From JACXTP01 sp963789555 (GTDB lineage: Archaea; Thermoplasmatota; Thermoplasmata; Methanomassiliicoccales; UBA472): a stretch of 64,000 nt of DNA. The notes beneath the pieces were generated by a model. It had not been told where the DNA came from and searched no databases. It was given only the letters and a program-made list of their open reading frames with translations. The stretch spans positions 88,551 to 152,550 of the forward strand of contig CAWBKY010000001.1 in the NCBI GenBank assembly GCA_963789555.1. Direction: 5' to 3'. Numbering within the stretch: position 1 is the stretch's first letter; each line of letters starts with the position of its first letter. The translations under genes were made by a program, and so were the position numbers. Positions 9,119-19,031 of this stretch are shown piece by piece.

Positions 9119-9919
9119 ATGGTGAACATCAGCGCAGGTGGAACGGTGATCCGCACCGAGGCCATCACAAAGCTCTTCGGCAAGAGGAACGAGATCAAGG
9201 CGGTGGACAGCTTGACCTTGGAGGTGCGCCGCGGAGAGACCTTCGGGCTGTTGGGACCGAACGGTTCCGGGAAGACGACCACCATCCGCATGCTCAATGG
9301 AATAATCCGCCCAACCTCAGGCCATGCCTGGGTGAACGGTTATGACGTGCTGAGGCAGACCGAAGGGGTGAAACTGTCCACTGGCCTCCTGGCGGAGACC
9401 CCGGGCATGTATGAGAAGCTCAGCCCTCGGGAATATCTGGAGTTCATGGGCGCATTGTACGATGTCCCGAAGGACGTCCTGCCACGGAGGATCGACCAGC
9501 TGCTAAGCCTCTTCAAATTGGGCGATCGCAAGGATGAGCTGATGGAGGGGTACAGCAAGGGGATGAAGCAGAAGGTGTTGATCGCCGCCGCCTTGGTGCA
9601 CGACCCGCCCATCATCTTCCTGGACGAGCCCACCTCTGCCCTCGACCCGCGGGCCAGCCTCATGGTCAAGGACCTGATCAAGGACCTTTCCGAGAAGGCG
9701 AACAAGACCATGTTCGTGTCTAGCCACATCTTGTCACTGATAGAAGAGGTCTGCGATCGCATAGCCATCATCAACCAAGGGCGATTGGTGGCCCTCGGGA
9801 CCGCAACCGAGATCAGGGAGGCCGCGAACGCTACGGACCTGGAGGATGCGTTCATGCGATTGACCGGAGGGGTGGACCGGGACGAGCTCCTGGCCTGGAG
9901 GTCAGGTGATGCTCCCTAA
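9119..9919 (+). CDS. ABC-2 type exporter ATP-binding protein
   Basis: 266 residues with Walker A GPNGSGKTT (46-54), the signature-like YSKGMKQKV, Walker B IIFLDEPTSALDP, and the switch His in VSSHILSLIEEVCDR. The closest pattern is the CcmA/NatA class that drives drug, lipid or ion export. A purine tract AAGGGGGG lies immediately before ATG. A TATA-like ttcatatatc lies at 9087-9096. The stop overlaps the start of the permease gene, so the pair forms one transporter. No substrate can be inferred. Confidence 0.92.
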   Translation: MVNISAGGTVIRTEAITKLFGKRNEIKAVDSLTLEVRRGETFGLLGPNGSGKTTTIRMLNGIIRPTSGHAWVNGYDVLRQTEGVKLSTGLLAETPGMYEKLSPREYLEFMGALYDVPKDVLPRRIDQLLSLFKLGDRKDELMEGYSKGMKQKVLIAAALVHDPPIIFLDEPTSALDPRASLMVKDLIKDLSEKANKTMFVSSHILSLIEEVCDRIAIINQGRLVALGTATEIREAANATDLEDAFMRLTGGVDRDELLAWRSGDAP

Positions 9920-11468
9920 GTGGGCGGTGATCGCCAAGTACGAGTACATGGTGAAGACCAGCGGTTTTCGGCGATGGAGGTACATCCTGCCGACCATGGC
10001 CGCCTTCGCCATCATCCTCTACATCTTCATACTGGCACCAGCGGTGTTCGCCCTGTTCGAGCAATACACCTCCCAGTTCATCCTGTCGGACCAGGCCCTG
10101 GGGTTCATGCAGGTCTTCCTGTTGGTGATCTTCGCCAGCATCATCACCATACCGATAATGCAGACCTTGCAGGACAATCGGGTCTCGCCGTTGGAGGCGG
10201 TGATAGCCTCCCCGGTCAGGCCCATCGACGTCCTGGTAGGGCGTTTCCTCGGTTCCCTGCCATTCTATTGCCTGGTGGTCGTGCTCATCGCCGGGACCTT
10301 CCTGGCCCTCTTCATCCCCTTCGGAATGTCGCCGGCCCAGGTCGCGTTGTCGGTCCTGGTGTTCCTATTGGTCGTCGTTTCCGGACTGTGGATAGGCATA
10401 CTGTTGGCAGCGGTGCTCAAGGCAAGATTGGGGCGAACGCCCCGGGGCAGGGACATGGGGCAGGCGCTGGCCTTGATGATCGCCCTGCCTCTGGTGGCGG
10501 TTATGTACGGCATCATGAACGGGGGGCTGTTCGATGCGGTCGGAGAGGGTGGTTCGACCTTACCGACGGTGCTTTGGTTGCTTCCCAGCTCTTGGGGTGC
10601 GGATGTCGTGCTCATCTTCCTTCGCAACCCCGGCGACCTCAGTCGGTATTGGCAGGTAACCGTCCTGGGATTGGGAACGCTGATGGTGTTCTTCTTCGGC
10701 TCTTTGTACGTTGGCAGCAAGCTTTCCGGTCGGGCCTATGACCTGGAGCCAGTTAGCTTCACCTCCCCTTTGGCTGGGCCTGAGGGCCGCATCTATCGGT
10801 CGGTCCGGGCCCTCACCGGGGATGGACCGTTCTCCGTCGTTGTGCTCACCGTGCTCAAGGACTATGTGCGACGGATGGAGAACCTCTCCCGGGTCATCTA
10901 TATCCTAGGATTGGTGGTCCTGATGGAGATCTTCCTCCTGGGGTCGCTGCCCCCAGGCAATTACAACAGCATCGCCCTCCTCACCATATCCTGGATGATG
11001 GCCTTCCTGTGCGTCTTCGTGGTGGGGGAGGTCACGACCCGAGGCAAGGACAACCTCTTCGTCTACCGTAAGGCCCCCAAGGGGGAGACCAGGTTGGTCT
11101 GGGCCCGGGTGGTCCAGGGTTGGCTTGTGGTTCTTCCAGTCGCGGCCATATCCGCCTTGGTGGTCCTGGTGCCATCGGACACGCCTTGGCAGGAGGTGGG
11201 CGCCTACACCCTGGCCTTGGTGGCCATCAGCGGCGCCTACGTGCTCATGTCCATCGGACTCTTCCTCCTCTCCCCCGCCTTCTCCGATCGGCCCTCCGAG
11301 ACCATCGGAAATGCCATAGCCGTGCTGGTAATATCCTTCCTGCTCTACGTCATCTGCCTGGTGCTCTTTGGCGATCCCATGGGGATATGGGTCTTGGTCA
11401 TCGCGAGCTGGGTGTTGGGCCTTGCGTTGCTCGCCGCCGGCGGTCGGAAGATCCGCCGGGTGGAGTGA
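9909..11468 (+). CDS. ABC-2 type exporter permease
   Basis: About 519 residues, ATG 9909 inside the end of the ATPase gene (GTG 9906 is also possible). About twelve hydrophobic segments fall in two groups of six, separated by a polar stretch near residues 275-320 (GRAYDLEPVSFTSPLAGPEGR), so this is probably a fused full-length permease. A cytoplasmic loop VSPLEAVIASPVRPIDVLVGRF after the second helix is typical of ABC-2 exporters. It ends with positively charged RKIRRVE. It is intact and partners the preceding ATPase. Confidence 0.88.
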   Translation: MLPKWAVIAKYEYMVKTSGFRRWRYILPTMAAFAIILYIFILAPAVFALFEQYTSQFILSDQALGFMQVFLLVIFASIITIPIMQTLQDNRVSPLEAVIASPVRPIDVLVGRFLGSLPFYCLVVVLIAGTFLALFIPFGMSPAQVALSVLVFLLVVVSGLWIGILLAAVLKARLGRTPRGRDMGQALALMIALPLVAVMYGIMNGGLFDAVGEGGSTLPTVLWLLPSSWGADVVLIFLRNPGDLSRYWQVTVLGLGTLMVFFFGSLYVGSKLSGRAYDLEPVSFTSPLAGPEGRIYRSVRALTGDGPFSVVVLTVLKDYVRRMENLSRVIYILGLVVLMEIFLLGSLPPGNYNSIALLTISWMMAFLCVFVVGEVTTRGKDNLFVYRKAPKGETRLVWARVVQGWLVVLPVAAISALVVLVPSDTPWQEVGAYTLALVAISGAYVLMSIGLFLLSPAFSDRPSETIGNAIAVLVISFLLYVICLVLFGDPMGIWVLVIASWVLGLALLAAGGRKIRRVE

Positions 11469-11523
11469 GGGGACCGGCCGAATTCGAACCAGCTATCCTA
11501 GGTGGATATACCGCTTGAAAAAA

Positions 11524-11562
11524 TCTTATATAGAAGCACTAAAATACCGCCCGCAAAGGAGG
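11524..11562 (+). promoter_or_regulatory. Thermosome promoter and ribosome binding site
   Basis: A TATA box (cttatata, 11524-11531) preceded by an A-rich element is followed, 24 bases on, by a strong AAAGGAGG (11555-11562) eight bases before the thermosome ATG. This is the strongest Shine-Dalgarno in the window, as expected for a highly expressed chaperonin. Confidence 0.75.
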
Positions 11563-11570
11563 ATTTTCAT

Positions 11571-13235
11571 ATGGCATACGGAATGGGAAATAACCAGCCG
11601 ATCATCATCCTCAAAGAGGGTACAGAGAGATCGAAGAACAAGGACGCGCAGTTCAACAACATTGCCGCGGCCCGCGCCGTTGCCGATGCTGTGCGATCCA
11701 CGCTCGGCCCGAAGGGAATGGACAAGATGCTTGTGGACTCCCTGGGGGACGTCGTGATCACCAACGATGGCGTTACGATCCTGAAGGAGATCGACGTACA
11801 GCACCCGGCAGCGAAAATGGTCGTTGAGGTCGCCAAGACCCAGGACAATGAGTGCGGGGACGGGACGACCACGTCGGTCATCCTGGCCGGTGAGCTCTTG
11901 AAGAAGGCGGAGAGCCTGATCGAGAACAACATCCACCCCACCATCATCGCGAACGGCTACAAGATGGCCGCCCATGAGGCGATCAACGTCCTGAACAACA
12001 TCGCATTGACCATCACCCCGAATGATGTGGAAATGCTCAGGCGCGTCTCCGAGACCGCCATGACCGGCAAGTCCGTGGGCGGGCAGAAGGAGTTCCTCTC
12101 CAACCTCGCCGTCAGCGCCGTCAAGTCCGTCGCCGAGAAGGTCGATGGCGGATGGACCGTTGATGTGGACAACATCAAGGTCGAGAAGAAGACGGGCGGC
12201 TGCATCGCCGACACCGAGATCATCGAGGGCATCGTCATCGACAAGGAGCGAGTGCACCCCCGCATGGCCAAGCAGGTCAAGGGAGCCAAGATCGCTCTGC
12301 TGTCATCCGCTTTGGAGATCAAGAAGACCGAGGTCGAGGCCAAGATCCAGATCCGCGACCCCGCGTCCATGCAGCGCTTCCTCGAGGAGGAGGAGAACAC
12401 CCTGAAGGGCTATGTCGACAAGATCAAGTCCACCGGAGCGAACGTTGTCTTCTGCCAGAAGGGCGTCGACGACCTGGTGCAGCACTACCTCGCCAAGGCC
12501 AACATCTTCGCCTGCCGCCGCCTCAAGGAGTCGGACATGGAGAAGATCTCCCGCGCCACCGGTGCCAGCATCGTCGGGAAGATCGACGAGCTCTCCGAGA
12601 AGGACCTGGGCAAGGCCGCTCAGGTGGAGGAGAAGAAGATCGGCGAGAGCGACATGGTGTTCATCACCGGCTGCAAGAACCCGAAGGCGGTCAGCGTCAT
12701 CATCCGGGGCGGCACCGAGCACGTCATCGATGAGGTCGAGCGTGCCCTGCACGACGCCCTGCGCGTGATCGGAGTGGCCATCGAGGACGGCAAACTGGTC
12801 CCTGGCGGCGGCGCCGTCGAGATCGAGCTGTCCCTGCGCCTGGCCAGCTACGCCTCCACCGTCGGAGGTCGCGAGCAGTTGGCCATCGAAGCCTTCGCTC
12901 AGGCCATGGAGGTCATCCCCTGGGCCTTGGCCGAGAACGCCGGCCTGGACGCCATCGATGTGGTCATCCAGCTCAAGTCCGCCCACGAGAAGAAGAACGG
13001 CAAGAACATGGGCGTCGACCTGGACACCGGCAAGCCGGTGGACATGCTGAAGCTGAACGTCGTCGAGCCCCTGAGGGTCAAGACCCAGGCAGTAAAGTCT
13101 GCGGCCGAGGTCGCCAACATGATCCTGCGCATCGATGATGTCATCGCTTCCAGGAAGGCCCCCCCAGCCCCGCCAGGCGGCGGCGGCATGGGCGGGATGC
13201 CCCCAGGAATGGGCGGCATGCCTGGCATGATGTAA
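11571..13235 (+). CDS. ths: Thermosome subunit (group II chaperonin)
   Basis: 554 residues, full length and uninterrupted. The ATP-binding motifs are present: STLGPKGMDKML (43-54), TNDGVTIL (64-71) and GDGTTTSV (96-103). So is the typical ending, a Gly-Met-rich tail GGGGMGGMPPGMGGMPGMM. The start at ATG 11571 is set by the AAAGGAGG site; the longer open frame upstream has no support. Group II chaperonins form eight- or nine-fold double rings that fold cytosolic proteins with a built-in lid. Base use is strongly GC-biased at third positions, and codon use looks like that of a highly expressed gene. Confidence 0.97.
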   Translation: MAYGMGNNQPIIILKEGTERSKNKDAQFNNIAAARAVADAVRSTLGPKGMDKMLVDSLGDVVITNDGVTILKEIDVQHPAAKMVVEVAKTQDNECGDGTTTSVILAGELLKKAESLIENNIHPTIIANGYKMAAHEAINVLNNIALTITPNDVEMLRRVSETAMTGKSVGGQKEFLSNLAVSAVKSVAEKVDGGWTVDVDNIKVEKKTGGCIADTEIIEGIVIDKERVHPRMAKQVKGAKIALLSSALEIKKTEVEAKIQIRDPASMQRFLEEEENTLKGYVDKIKSTGANVVFCQKGVDDLVQHYLAKANIFACRRLKESDMEKISRATGASIVGKIDELSEKDLGKAAQVEEKKIGESDMVFITGCKNPKAVSVIIRGGTEHVIDEVERALHDALRVIGVAIEDGKLVPGGGAVEIELSLRLASYASTVGGREQLAIEAFAQAMEVIPWALAENAGLDAIDVVIQLKSAHEKKNGKNMGVDLDTGKPVDMLKLNVVEPLRVKTQAVKSAAEVANMILRIDDVIASRKAPPAPPGGGGMGGMPPGMGGMPGMM

Positions 13236-13266
13236 ACGTAGGGATGCGATCCCCACAAACCCCTTC

Positions 13267-13290
13267 ACATTTTCAATTTTTATCTCTTTT
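13267..13290 (+). terminator. Oligo-T tract after the thermosome gene
   Basis: The stretch cacattttcaatttttatctcttttat contains several T runs 30-55 bases after the thermosome stop. Archaeal RNA polymerase terminates at such runs without a hairpin. Just downstream, aaaaaaaaatatttaa (13292-13307) looks like the TATA region of the next gene. Confidence 0.5.
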
Positions 13291-13341
13291 ATAAAAAAAA
13301 ATATTTAACCTACCACGTCATTTTCATCGTCCAGTGATGGG

Positions 13342-14688
13342 ATGAACAATCCACTGACAAAGATAATGATAAGCGCACTTGCCGTGACCATGCTATTGGT
13401 CGCGTTCATGCCCTTGGCCATCGGCCGTAGCCGGCCTCCGCGCCGGCCCCGACCTGGAACCAGGGCGACCAATGGGGTTACAGCTCCAAGCTTTACCTGG
13501 ACCCGGCTGAAACGGAGATGACCGATAACCATCGACCAGGCCATAATCGGCATGGGCGGTTCGGTCGAGAAGATGGTGTTCAACGCCACCATGGAGAGCT
13601 ACATCTATGTCAAGGTCACCGAAGTGACCGCTGATGAATACGTGCTGACAGCCGTATTCTGTTCGAAGATGAGCGCCATGGCCGATGTGAAGGTGAAGGC
13701 ATTGATGCGCGAAGGAGGGGACTTATGACATGGTGACCGAGATCCCCAATGGAGAACATGACCATCCATGTGCTTCTGGACACGGAATACCTGGTGTTCC
13801 AGAGCACCAACATCACCTTGGACCGAACCACCATGGCCATCAAGCAGATCGACTCGTTCAACGAGCTGAATTTCGAGCTGGATGTTGAGATCGACAACAT
13901 GCCCTCATTCGACAGCATAGGCTTGGAGGGCACCAGCCAGACAATCAACTACGAGGATTATGACATCAGCGTCGATGCTGCGGTATTCCTGAACCTGACC
14001 CTGGACTTCGCCCCTGCCCTCAACCTCTACGACTTCCCATTGGTGGTCGGGGAGGAATGGGCGGTCAACTCCATGGCCACCCTTAACGGCGACCTATCTG
14101 GCATGATCGATGTCCAGGGATTGCCCGAGGGAGCCTTGGAGGAAATCTCCGATGCCGATGACGAGGTGGAGTTCCCCATCGACCTGAGCGAGTACACAGG
14201 TGAGTTCGGCGAGGGCCTTACCATGACCAACGGTACGCTCGACGAGGTCAGCGAAACAGGTCACCGCCGAGCTGAAGTGCACCGGTATGCTGGAGGTAGC
14301 GGAGGAGGAGGTCGCGAACGGCACCATCCAGATCTTCGAGGTCTCCGTCAACGACGGCGAGATGAAGTTCTACTACTCCCCGGACCTGAACTTCTTCCAT
14401 GGCGTGGACGCGACCAGCACCTTGCTCACGGACAACATGGGAGAGATCGGTGACGATCTGCCCATCGAGATCCCCACCGACGAGGAGGCCATGATGTCCA
14501 TGGAGTACCAGCCGGCCAGCGAGACCGCCCAGAAGATCGAGAGCATCAGCGGTTATGAGGTGGACGGCGTTGAGAACGAAAGCGATCCGGATTCCGGGCT
14601 TCCGTTCATGTTCGTGGGAGTGGTCATCGTACTGGCCGCCCTAGCGGTGGTCGCTGGCGTACTGATGTACCGGAAACTGAAGAAGTAA
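13342..14688 (+). CDS. Membrane-anchored extracellular protein (several frameshifts)
   Basis: ATG 13342 opens a clear signal peptide (MNNPLTKIMISALAVTMLLVAFMPLA). The mature part is recovered only by changing frame near 13430, 13545, 13725 and 14250. The recovered pieces are WNQGDQWGYSSKLYLDPAETEMTD, KMVFNATMESYIYVKVTEVTADEYVL, the long piece MTIHVLLDTEYLVFQSTNITLDRTT onward, and KCTGMLEVAEEEVANGTIQIFEVSVNDGEM. The C-terminus has a single transmembrane helix and a short basic tail (LMYRKLKK). The rejoined product is about 450 residues, acidic, and rich in beta-strand patterns. No known domain is recognised. It is probably a cell-surface protein anchored at its C-terminus. Confidence 0.65.
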
Positions 14689-14710
14689 GGCGAACCTGTT
14701 TAATCAATAA

Positions 14711-14729
14711 AGGGGCGCGGGGCGCCCCT
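14711..14729 (+). terminator. GC-rich hairpin followed by T-rich sequence
   Basis: A perfect 8-bp inverted repeat (AGGGGCGC / GCGCCCCT) with a GGG loop starts 22 bases after the stop of the surface protein and is followed within a few bases by atatttttct. It is likely a terminator. The T-rich part may also serve as the TATA region of the aldehyde dehydrogenase gene at 14767. Confidence 0.65.
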
Positions 14730-14766
14730 ACAATATATTTTTCTGCACCCTATCTGTTCCTCCAAC

Positions 14767-16150
14767 ATGCACGTCCGCTCAGTCGACCCGCGAACCGGGC
14801 TGGTCATTAAGGAAATCCCATCGGCCAAGCCAGAGGAGGTTCGTGAGGCATTGGGTCGGGCCCGACCCGCCCAATGTGAATGGGCTTCGCGCAGTAAAGG
14901 AGACCGAATCAAAGTGCTCAAGGAGGCGGAACGCCTCTTCATAGCGGAAAGGGAGGACATCGTCAGCTTGATCCAGAGCGAAACCGGTTTTCCCAAGAAG
15001 GACATAATCGGGGCATATAACGGTGCCTTGCGCGGCGTGGACTACTATGCAGGCAACTACCTTTCACATGGTAAATAGGAGTTTCGAGCTGGACAGGACC
15101 TCATGGCCGGACACCGAGGTCGAGGTGGAGTTCGTCCCTCATGGCGTGATCGCACACATCGGCATCTGGAACTATCCATTCTGGCAGACCATGATCACGG
15201 CCATCCCGGCCTTGATGACCGGCAATGCCATCGTGTTCAAGCCCTCTGAGCATACCAGTTTGACCGGGCTTCGCATATCGGAAGTGCTGCATCGCGCCGG
15301 CATACCTACGGATGTTTTCATCCCGTTGATAGGTGGCAAGGAGGTGGGAAAGGAGATGGTCCGTTCCAACTTCGACGCCCTGGTCTTCACCGGAGGGCAG
15401 AGCACCGGTCTGGAGATCATGCATCGGTCCAACGTCAAGCCGTTGATCTTAGAGCTTTCCGGCAACGATCCAGCGATCGTATGCGAGCGACGCGGACATC
15501 CAACAGACCGCGAGGGGAATAGCGTATGGCAGCCTGTACCACGCCGGTCAGGTCTGCATACGGGTGAAGCGGGTGTACGTGGTCCGGTCGCGAGCGGAAG
15601 AGCTGGTGGCAGGGCATATTGGACATCGTGCAGGGTTTGGATGTCAAACAGAGCATCGGCCCTTTGATCTCAGCGGAAGCGAGGGAAAAGGTGCATGAAC
15701 AGGTCAACGAGGCGGTGGCAAGAGGGGCGGAGCTTCTGGCCGGTGGTAAGCCCATGGAAGGGCCTGGCTTCTATTTCGAACCGACCGTATTGATGGTCCG
15801 ATGTGGCAAGGACGTCCGCTTTGACGAGGAGATATTCGGTCCGGTATGCCCCATCATTAGTTGTCGAGGACGAGGCGGAGGCCCTGAAGCGGGCAAACGA
15901 TTCCTGTTATGGCTTGGGGGCAACAGTATGGTCGCAGGACCCATCCAGGGCACGCGATATCGCCTCGCGACTGGAGGCAGGGACGGTCTGGATAAACGAA
16001 TGCTGCCGGACCTTCAATTGCGGCGAATATTTCCAGGGATGGAAATCGAGCGGACTTGCCAGCGCTCAGGACCGATTGACGATGTTCCTGAAAAAGAAGG
16101 CGATAATCCACAACAGGTCCTGTCATCCTAGGGACCACTGGTTCAAATAA
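14767..16150 (+). CDS. Aldehyde dehydrogenase family protein (several frameshifts)
   Basis: Rejoined over four frame changes (near 15065, 15485, 15600 and 15860) this is an ALDH of about 455 residues. Segments in order are VDPRTGLVIKEIPSA, then FVPHGVIAHIGIWNYPFWQ and NAIVFKPSEHTSLTG (NAD(P) binding), then VFTGGQSTGLEIM and ELSGNDPAIV, a catalytic-Cys region GQVCIRVKRVYV near 15555, EEIFGPVCPII, and the C-terminal GTVWINECCRTF. The ending with FLKKKAIIHN is like the succinate-semialdehyde/glyceraldehyde-type ALDHs found in archaea. The substrate cannot be set. Frameshifts are likely sequence errors, but decay to a pseudogene cannot be excluded. Confidence 0.75.
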
Positions 16151-16225
16151 ATATTTTCATATATTATTTATATATAATTGAATTATGTAAAATTAGTTAA
16201 GGTGTTTACGATAGTGTCATTATTA

Positions 16226-16654
16226 TTATAACTTGACTATCTGTCCCTTCCTTCCTTTGGTTATGTCCACGCCAAATTGGGTCTGTTTGACAAAACAATC
16301 CTGACATTGCAGCACGGACCCATCCTCTATTCCCAAAGACTCGACAAGGTCCACATCCTCATCCCAAAGGGCGATACGGCATTCCCCGGTGTCATCCTTT
16401 ACCTTCAGGTTGCGGACCTTGCCCGGTGAACCATCCTTCTTATTGAACTGCCTGGTGTCGAAAATCTTCGTCACGGTCACGTCTACTGTGATCTCCTCAC
16501 GGTCCTTCAGATCTGAAATCTTTTTAATCGCTGCCATCTTCTGGCCACACTCCATTAGGGCGATCCGGCGAAGTCTCGCATCGTCGACCAAGCCCCCAAG
16601 CTCCAATCGGAGCTCCGCGACCCTGGCCTCGATCATTTCCTCGCTAGGCGCCAT
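16226..16654 (-). CDS. OB-fold nucleic-acid-binding protein (RPA-like)
   Basis: About 142 residues from ATG 16654 (MAPSEEMIEARV); a longer start at 16687 lies in AT-rich sequence. An N-terminal helical segment is followed by a single OB fold: ITVDVTVTKIFDTRQFNKKDGSPGKVRNLKVKDDTGECRIALWDEDVDLVESL, the pattern of archaeal replication protein A DNA-binding domains (KVRNL..DDTG..RI.LW). It is much shorter than RPA and has no zinc finger, so it may be a stand-alone single-stranded DNA-binding or RNA-binding protein. It sits at the left edge of the AT-rich accessory stretch. Confidence 0.75.
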   Translation of the reverse strand: MAPSEEMIEARVAELRLELGGLVDDARLRRIALMECGQKMAAIKKISDLKDREEITVDVTVTKIFDTRQFNKKDGSPGKVRNLKVKDDTGECRIALWDEDVDLVESLGIEDGSVLQCQDCFVKQTQFGVDITKGRKGQIVKL

Positions 16655-16732
16655 TCGTTTTATGAAAAGCCACTTACTATTTAACACTCACATTCCTGAT
16701 GTGAATAGCTATATTAATAAAATAATTTAACA

Positions 16733-16744
16733 ATTATCGATATT
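16733..16744. repeat. Imperfect palindrome attatcgatatt
   Basis: One mismatch from the perfect palindrome ATTATCGATAAT found 102 bases further on. Both lie in the AT-rich gap before the first serine recombinase gene, and this one is flanked by aac...ttgtt, which extends the symmetry. Confidence 0.45.
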
Positions 16745-16834
16745 GTTTTAAAAAATATATGTTTACATAATAAATTACTATTATAAAATGAGCATGGTTC
16801 AATGATTCAGACATAGACATAATAATTTTTAGTC

Positions 16835-16846
16835 ATTATCGATAAT
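16835..16846. repeat. Perfect 12-bp palindrome ATTATCGATAAT
   Basis: A self-complementary 12-mer 76 bases upstream of the first recombinase frame. With its near-copy at 16733 it could be an operator or part of a recombination site. The intergenic sequence from 16690 to 16910 is otherwise simple AT-rich DNA with no gene visible. Confidence 0.45.
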
Positions 16847-16973
16847 AGCTAAAATTAATTAAGTATTAGTTAGGGCGATAGAAGGGATAATATATCAAAC
16901 AAATCCATTTATGTCAGACGATTTTCCTTATTTCGTCTGCCATTCAACAGACAAAAAAGGGATGGGACACAAA

Positions 16974-17811
16974 ATGCGCGCGGCAATCTACGCCAGGGTC
17001 TCCACCGACGACCAAGCGAAGGATGGTTTCAGCATTGCCGCTCAGCTCAAGAGACTGAACGCATATTGCAAGGCGCGAGGCTGGGCTCTGGCCAATGAGT
17101 ACGTCGATGAAGGTTTTAGCGGTAGGAGTATCGATAGGCCAGCATACCATCGGATGATGTCCGAGATCGAAACCTGGGATGTGCTCGTGGTCCTGAAGAT
17201 GGACCGTATCCACCGCAACAGCCGGAACTTCACCAACATGATGGACCTCCTCAAGGAGAGGAACAAGGAGTTCAATTCGATGCAGGAGTCCTTCGATACC
17301 ACCACCGCCATCGGCCGTTTCGTAATGGACATAATCCAACGCATCGCCCAGCTGGAGAGCGAACAGATAGGGGAAAGGGTCAAGATGGGCATGACCCAGA
17401 AGGCCAAGAAAGGCAAAGGGCACAATGGGTTCCCGGAACCTTATGGTTATAGTTTCCGAGATGGCCAATTGGTGTTGGACGAGGCCGAGGCGATAGTGGT
17501 CGAGAACATATACAATAGGTACCTGGACGGGTCGTCCTTGATGGACATCGCACGTGGCCTCAATGGGTGCGGAATATCGACGAAGAAGGGCAGGGTCTGG
17601 GAGAAGGCAACTGTCCTCAATGTCCTGACCAATCCCATCTACTGCGGCACACTGGTATGGGACGGCATCGAGCAGCAAAGAGCCCATCCAGCCATCATTG
17701 AAATCGGTGTTTTCGCGGAAGCGCAGAGGTTATTGGGTGTCCGTCGACGCCAAACCGACCAGACCAGGTCCGGAAAGGGCACGATCGGAGGGAGGCGCGG
17801 CCAATGCCTAG
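16974..17811 (+). CDS. Serine recombinase, first of a tandem pair
   Basis: A resolvase/invertase-type recombinase. ATG 16974 (MRAAIYARVSTDDQ) gives the standard N-terminus with the catalytic serine in RVST. An upstream ATG at 16911 would add 21 residues. The catalytic domain has VLKMDRIHRNSRNF (active-site Arg) and the QRIAQLESEQIGERVKMG helix. A recombinase DNA-binding domain follows (PEPYGYSF, IYNRYLDGSSLMDIARGLN, VLNVLTNPIYCGTLVW). No zinc ribbon or coiled coil is seen. The frame given continues to 18026 over the second gene. A one-base shift near 17780 would instead end it at TAG 17809-17811, overlapping the next ATG at 17804, which I judge more likely. Confidence 0.85.
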
Positions 17812-18756
17812 GGTCGCCATATACACTCGAGTCTCCACCGAGGACCAGGCTAGAGAAGGGTTCTCTTTGGGCGCCCAGAAGGAGCGCCTTATCGCGTATT
17901 GCGAGGCCCAAGGATGGGACATCACAGATCTATACCAGGATGAAGGTCACACGGGCCGTAACACCCGAAGGCCAGCATACCAACGCATGCTCGAGGAGAA
18001 GGACCGTTGGGACATTATGCTGGTGATGAAGATGGACCGTATCCACCGCAACAGCAAGAACTTCATGATCATGATGGAGTCCTTAGAGAAATGGGGGAAG
18101 AAGTTCACCAGCATGAACGAGTCGCTGGACACCTCCAATGCCGTGGGCAGGTTCGTCGTGGACATCATCCAACGCATCGCCCAGCTGGAGAGCGAGCAGA
18201 TCGGGGAGAGGACCTACATGGGCATGAGGCAAAAGGCCGAGTCCATGGATCGGGATACTTGGCTTCAACCCGCCGTTTGGCTACCATATGGATGGGGAGA
18301 GCTTGGTCGTGATGGAGGCAGAAAGGGCGATTGTCCAAAGTGTATTTGCCCATTATCTTTCTGGAAATACGGCCGTCCAGATCGCCAAGTCCCTGAACCA
18401 GGATTCCATCGCTACCCGACGAGGGTAAGGAATGGACGGTATGGTCGATCGGAAGGATGCTCCACAACCCGGTTTATGCTGGATATCTCCGATGGGATGG
18501 TCTGATCCTCCCTTCAGACCACGAGGCCATCATCGGTGTGGAGACAATTTCAACTCAAGTTCAGGCCAGAATGGCATCAAGGACCAGGCGTCCTAATGGC
18601 AAACAGTTCTTGAGGCTCAAGGAAGACTCCGCAGCCAGTCCCCATAAGACAGGTCCTGGCCCATTCAAATCAATGAAGTTCTCGACCTCGAATAATTATT
18701 CGGGCAATTGTTACAAGTTCTTTGGTATATTACAGAAATATTTGAGAATAAAATAA
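17804..18756 (+). CDS. Serine recombinase, second of a tandem pair (frameshifts)
   Basis: About 317 residues from ATG 17804. The catalytic domain is very similar to the upstream recombinase: RVSTEDQAREGFSLGAQKERL, KMDRIHRNSKNF, DIIQRIAQLESEQIGERTYMG. The frame changes near 18255 into FNPPFGYHMDGESLVVMEAERAIVQSVF and again near 18440 into MLHNPVYAGYLRWDGL. It then runs to TAA 18754-18756, ending in a low-complexity tail in AT-rich DNA. It lacks a zinc ribbon. Similar size, tight spacing and shared domain architecture with its neighbour suggest the two act together. Confidence 0.8.
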
Positions 18757-18876
18757 AATTACTATGGTATGTTAATTTTTCAAAATTAAAAATATGAAAT
18801 ATTAATGTAGGCTTTTATTGTCAAAATAGATAAAGCTTATATTATAACTCCGGCGGTATTGAAAAATCAGGGTAGC

Positions 18877-18895
18877 TGTCCGATAATCTCGGACA
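18877..18895. repeat. 7-bp inverted repeat tgtccga-taatc-tcggaca
   Basis: A perfect short hairpin sequence about 120 bases downstream of the second recombinase gene. It lacks a T run, so it is not an obvious terminator. It could be a protein-binding or recombination site. The surrounding 18757-19031 holds no gene I can recognise. Confidence 0.35.
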
Positions 18896-19031
18896 AGAAC
18901 GGAGGGATGTAGGGGGAATGATGCCAACGTCTGTTCCAATAGGTTGACGTTCATATTATTTTATGAACAAAACGGTAGGATCAGACATGAATCATCCTCT
19001 CTGCAAACCTATGTATAAGCGAGGAAAAAAA

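Noticed and set aside
11470..11510. Sequence aattcgaaccagc resembling a tRNA T-arm on the minus strand
   Set aside because: No D-arm, anticodon arm or matching acceptor stem lies in the required place, and the stretch contains the thermosome promoter.
16911..18026. The first recombinase read as one 371-residue protein
   Set aside because: Its last 70 residues are an out-of-frame reading of the second recombinase and have no similarity to recombinases. A stop overlapping the second start is more likely.
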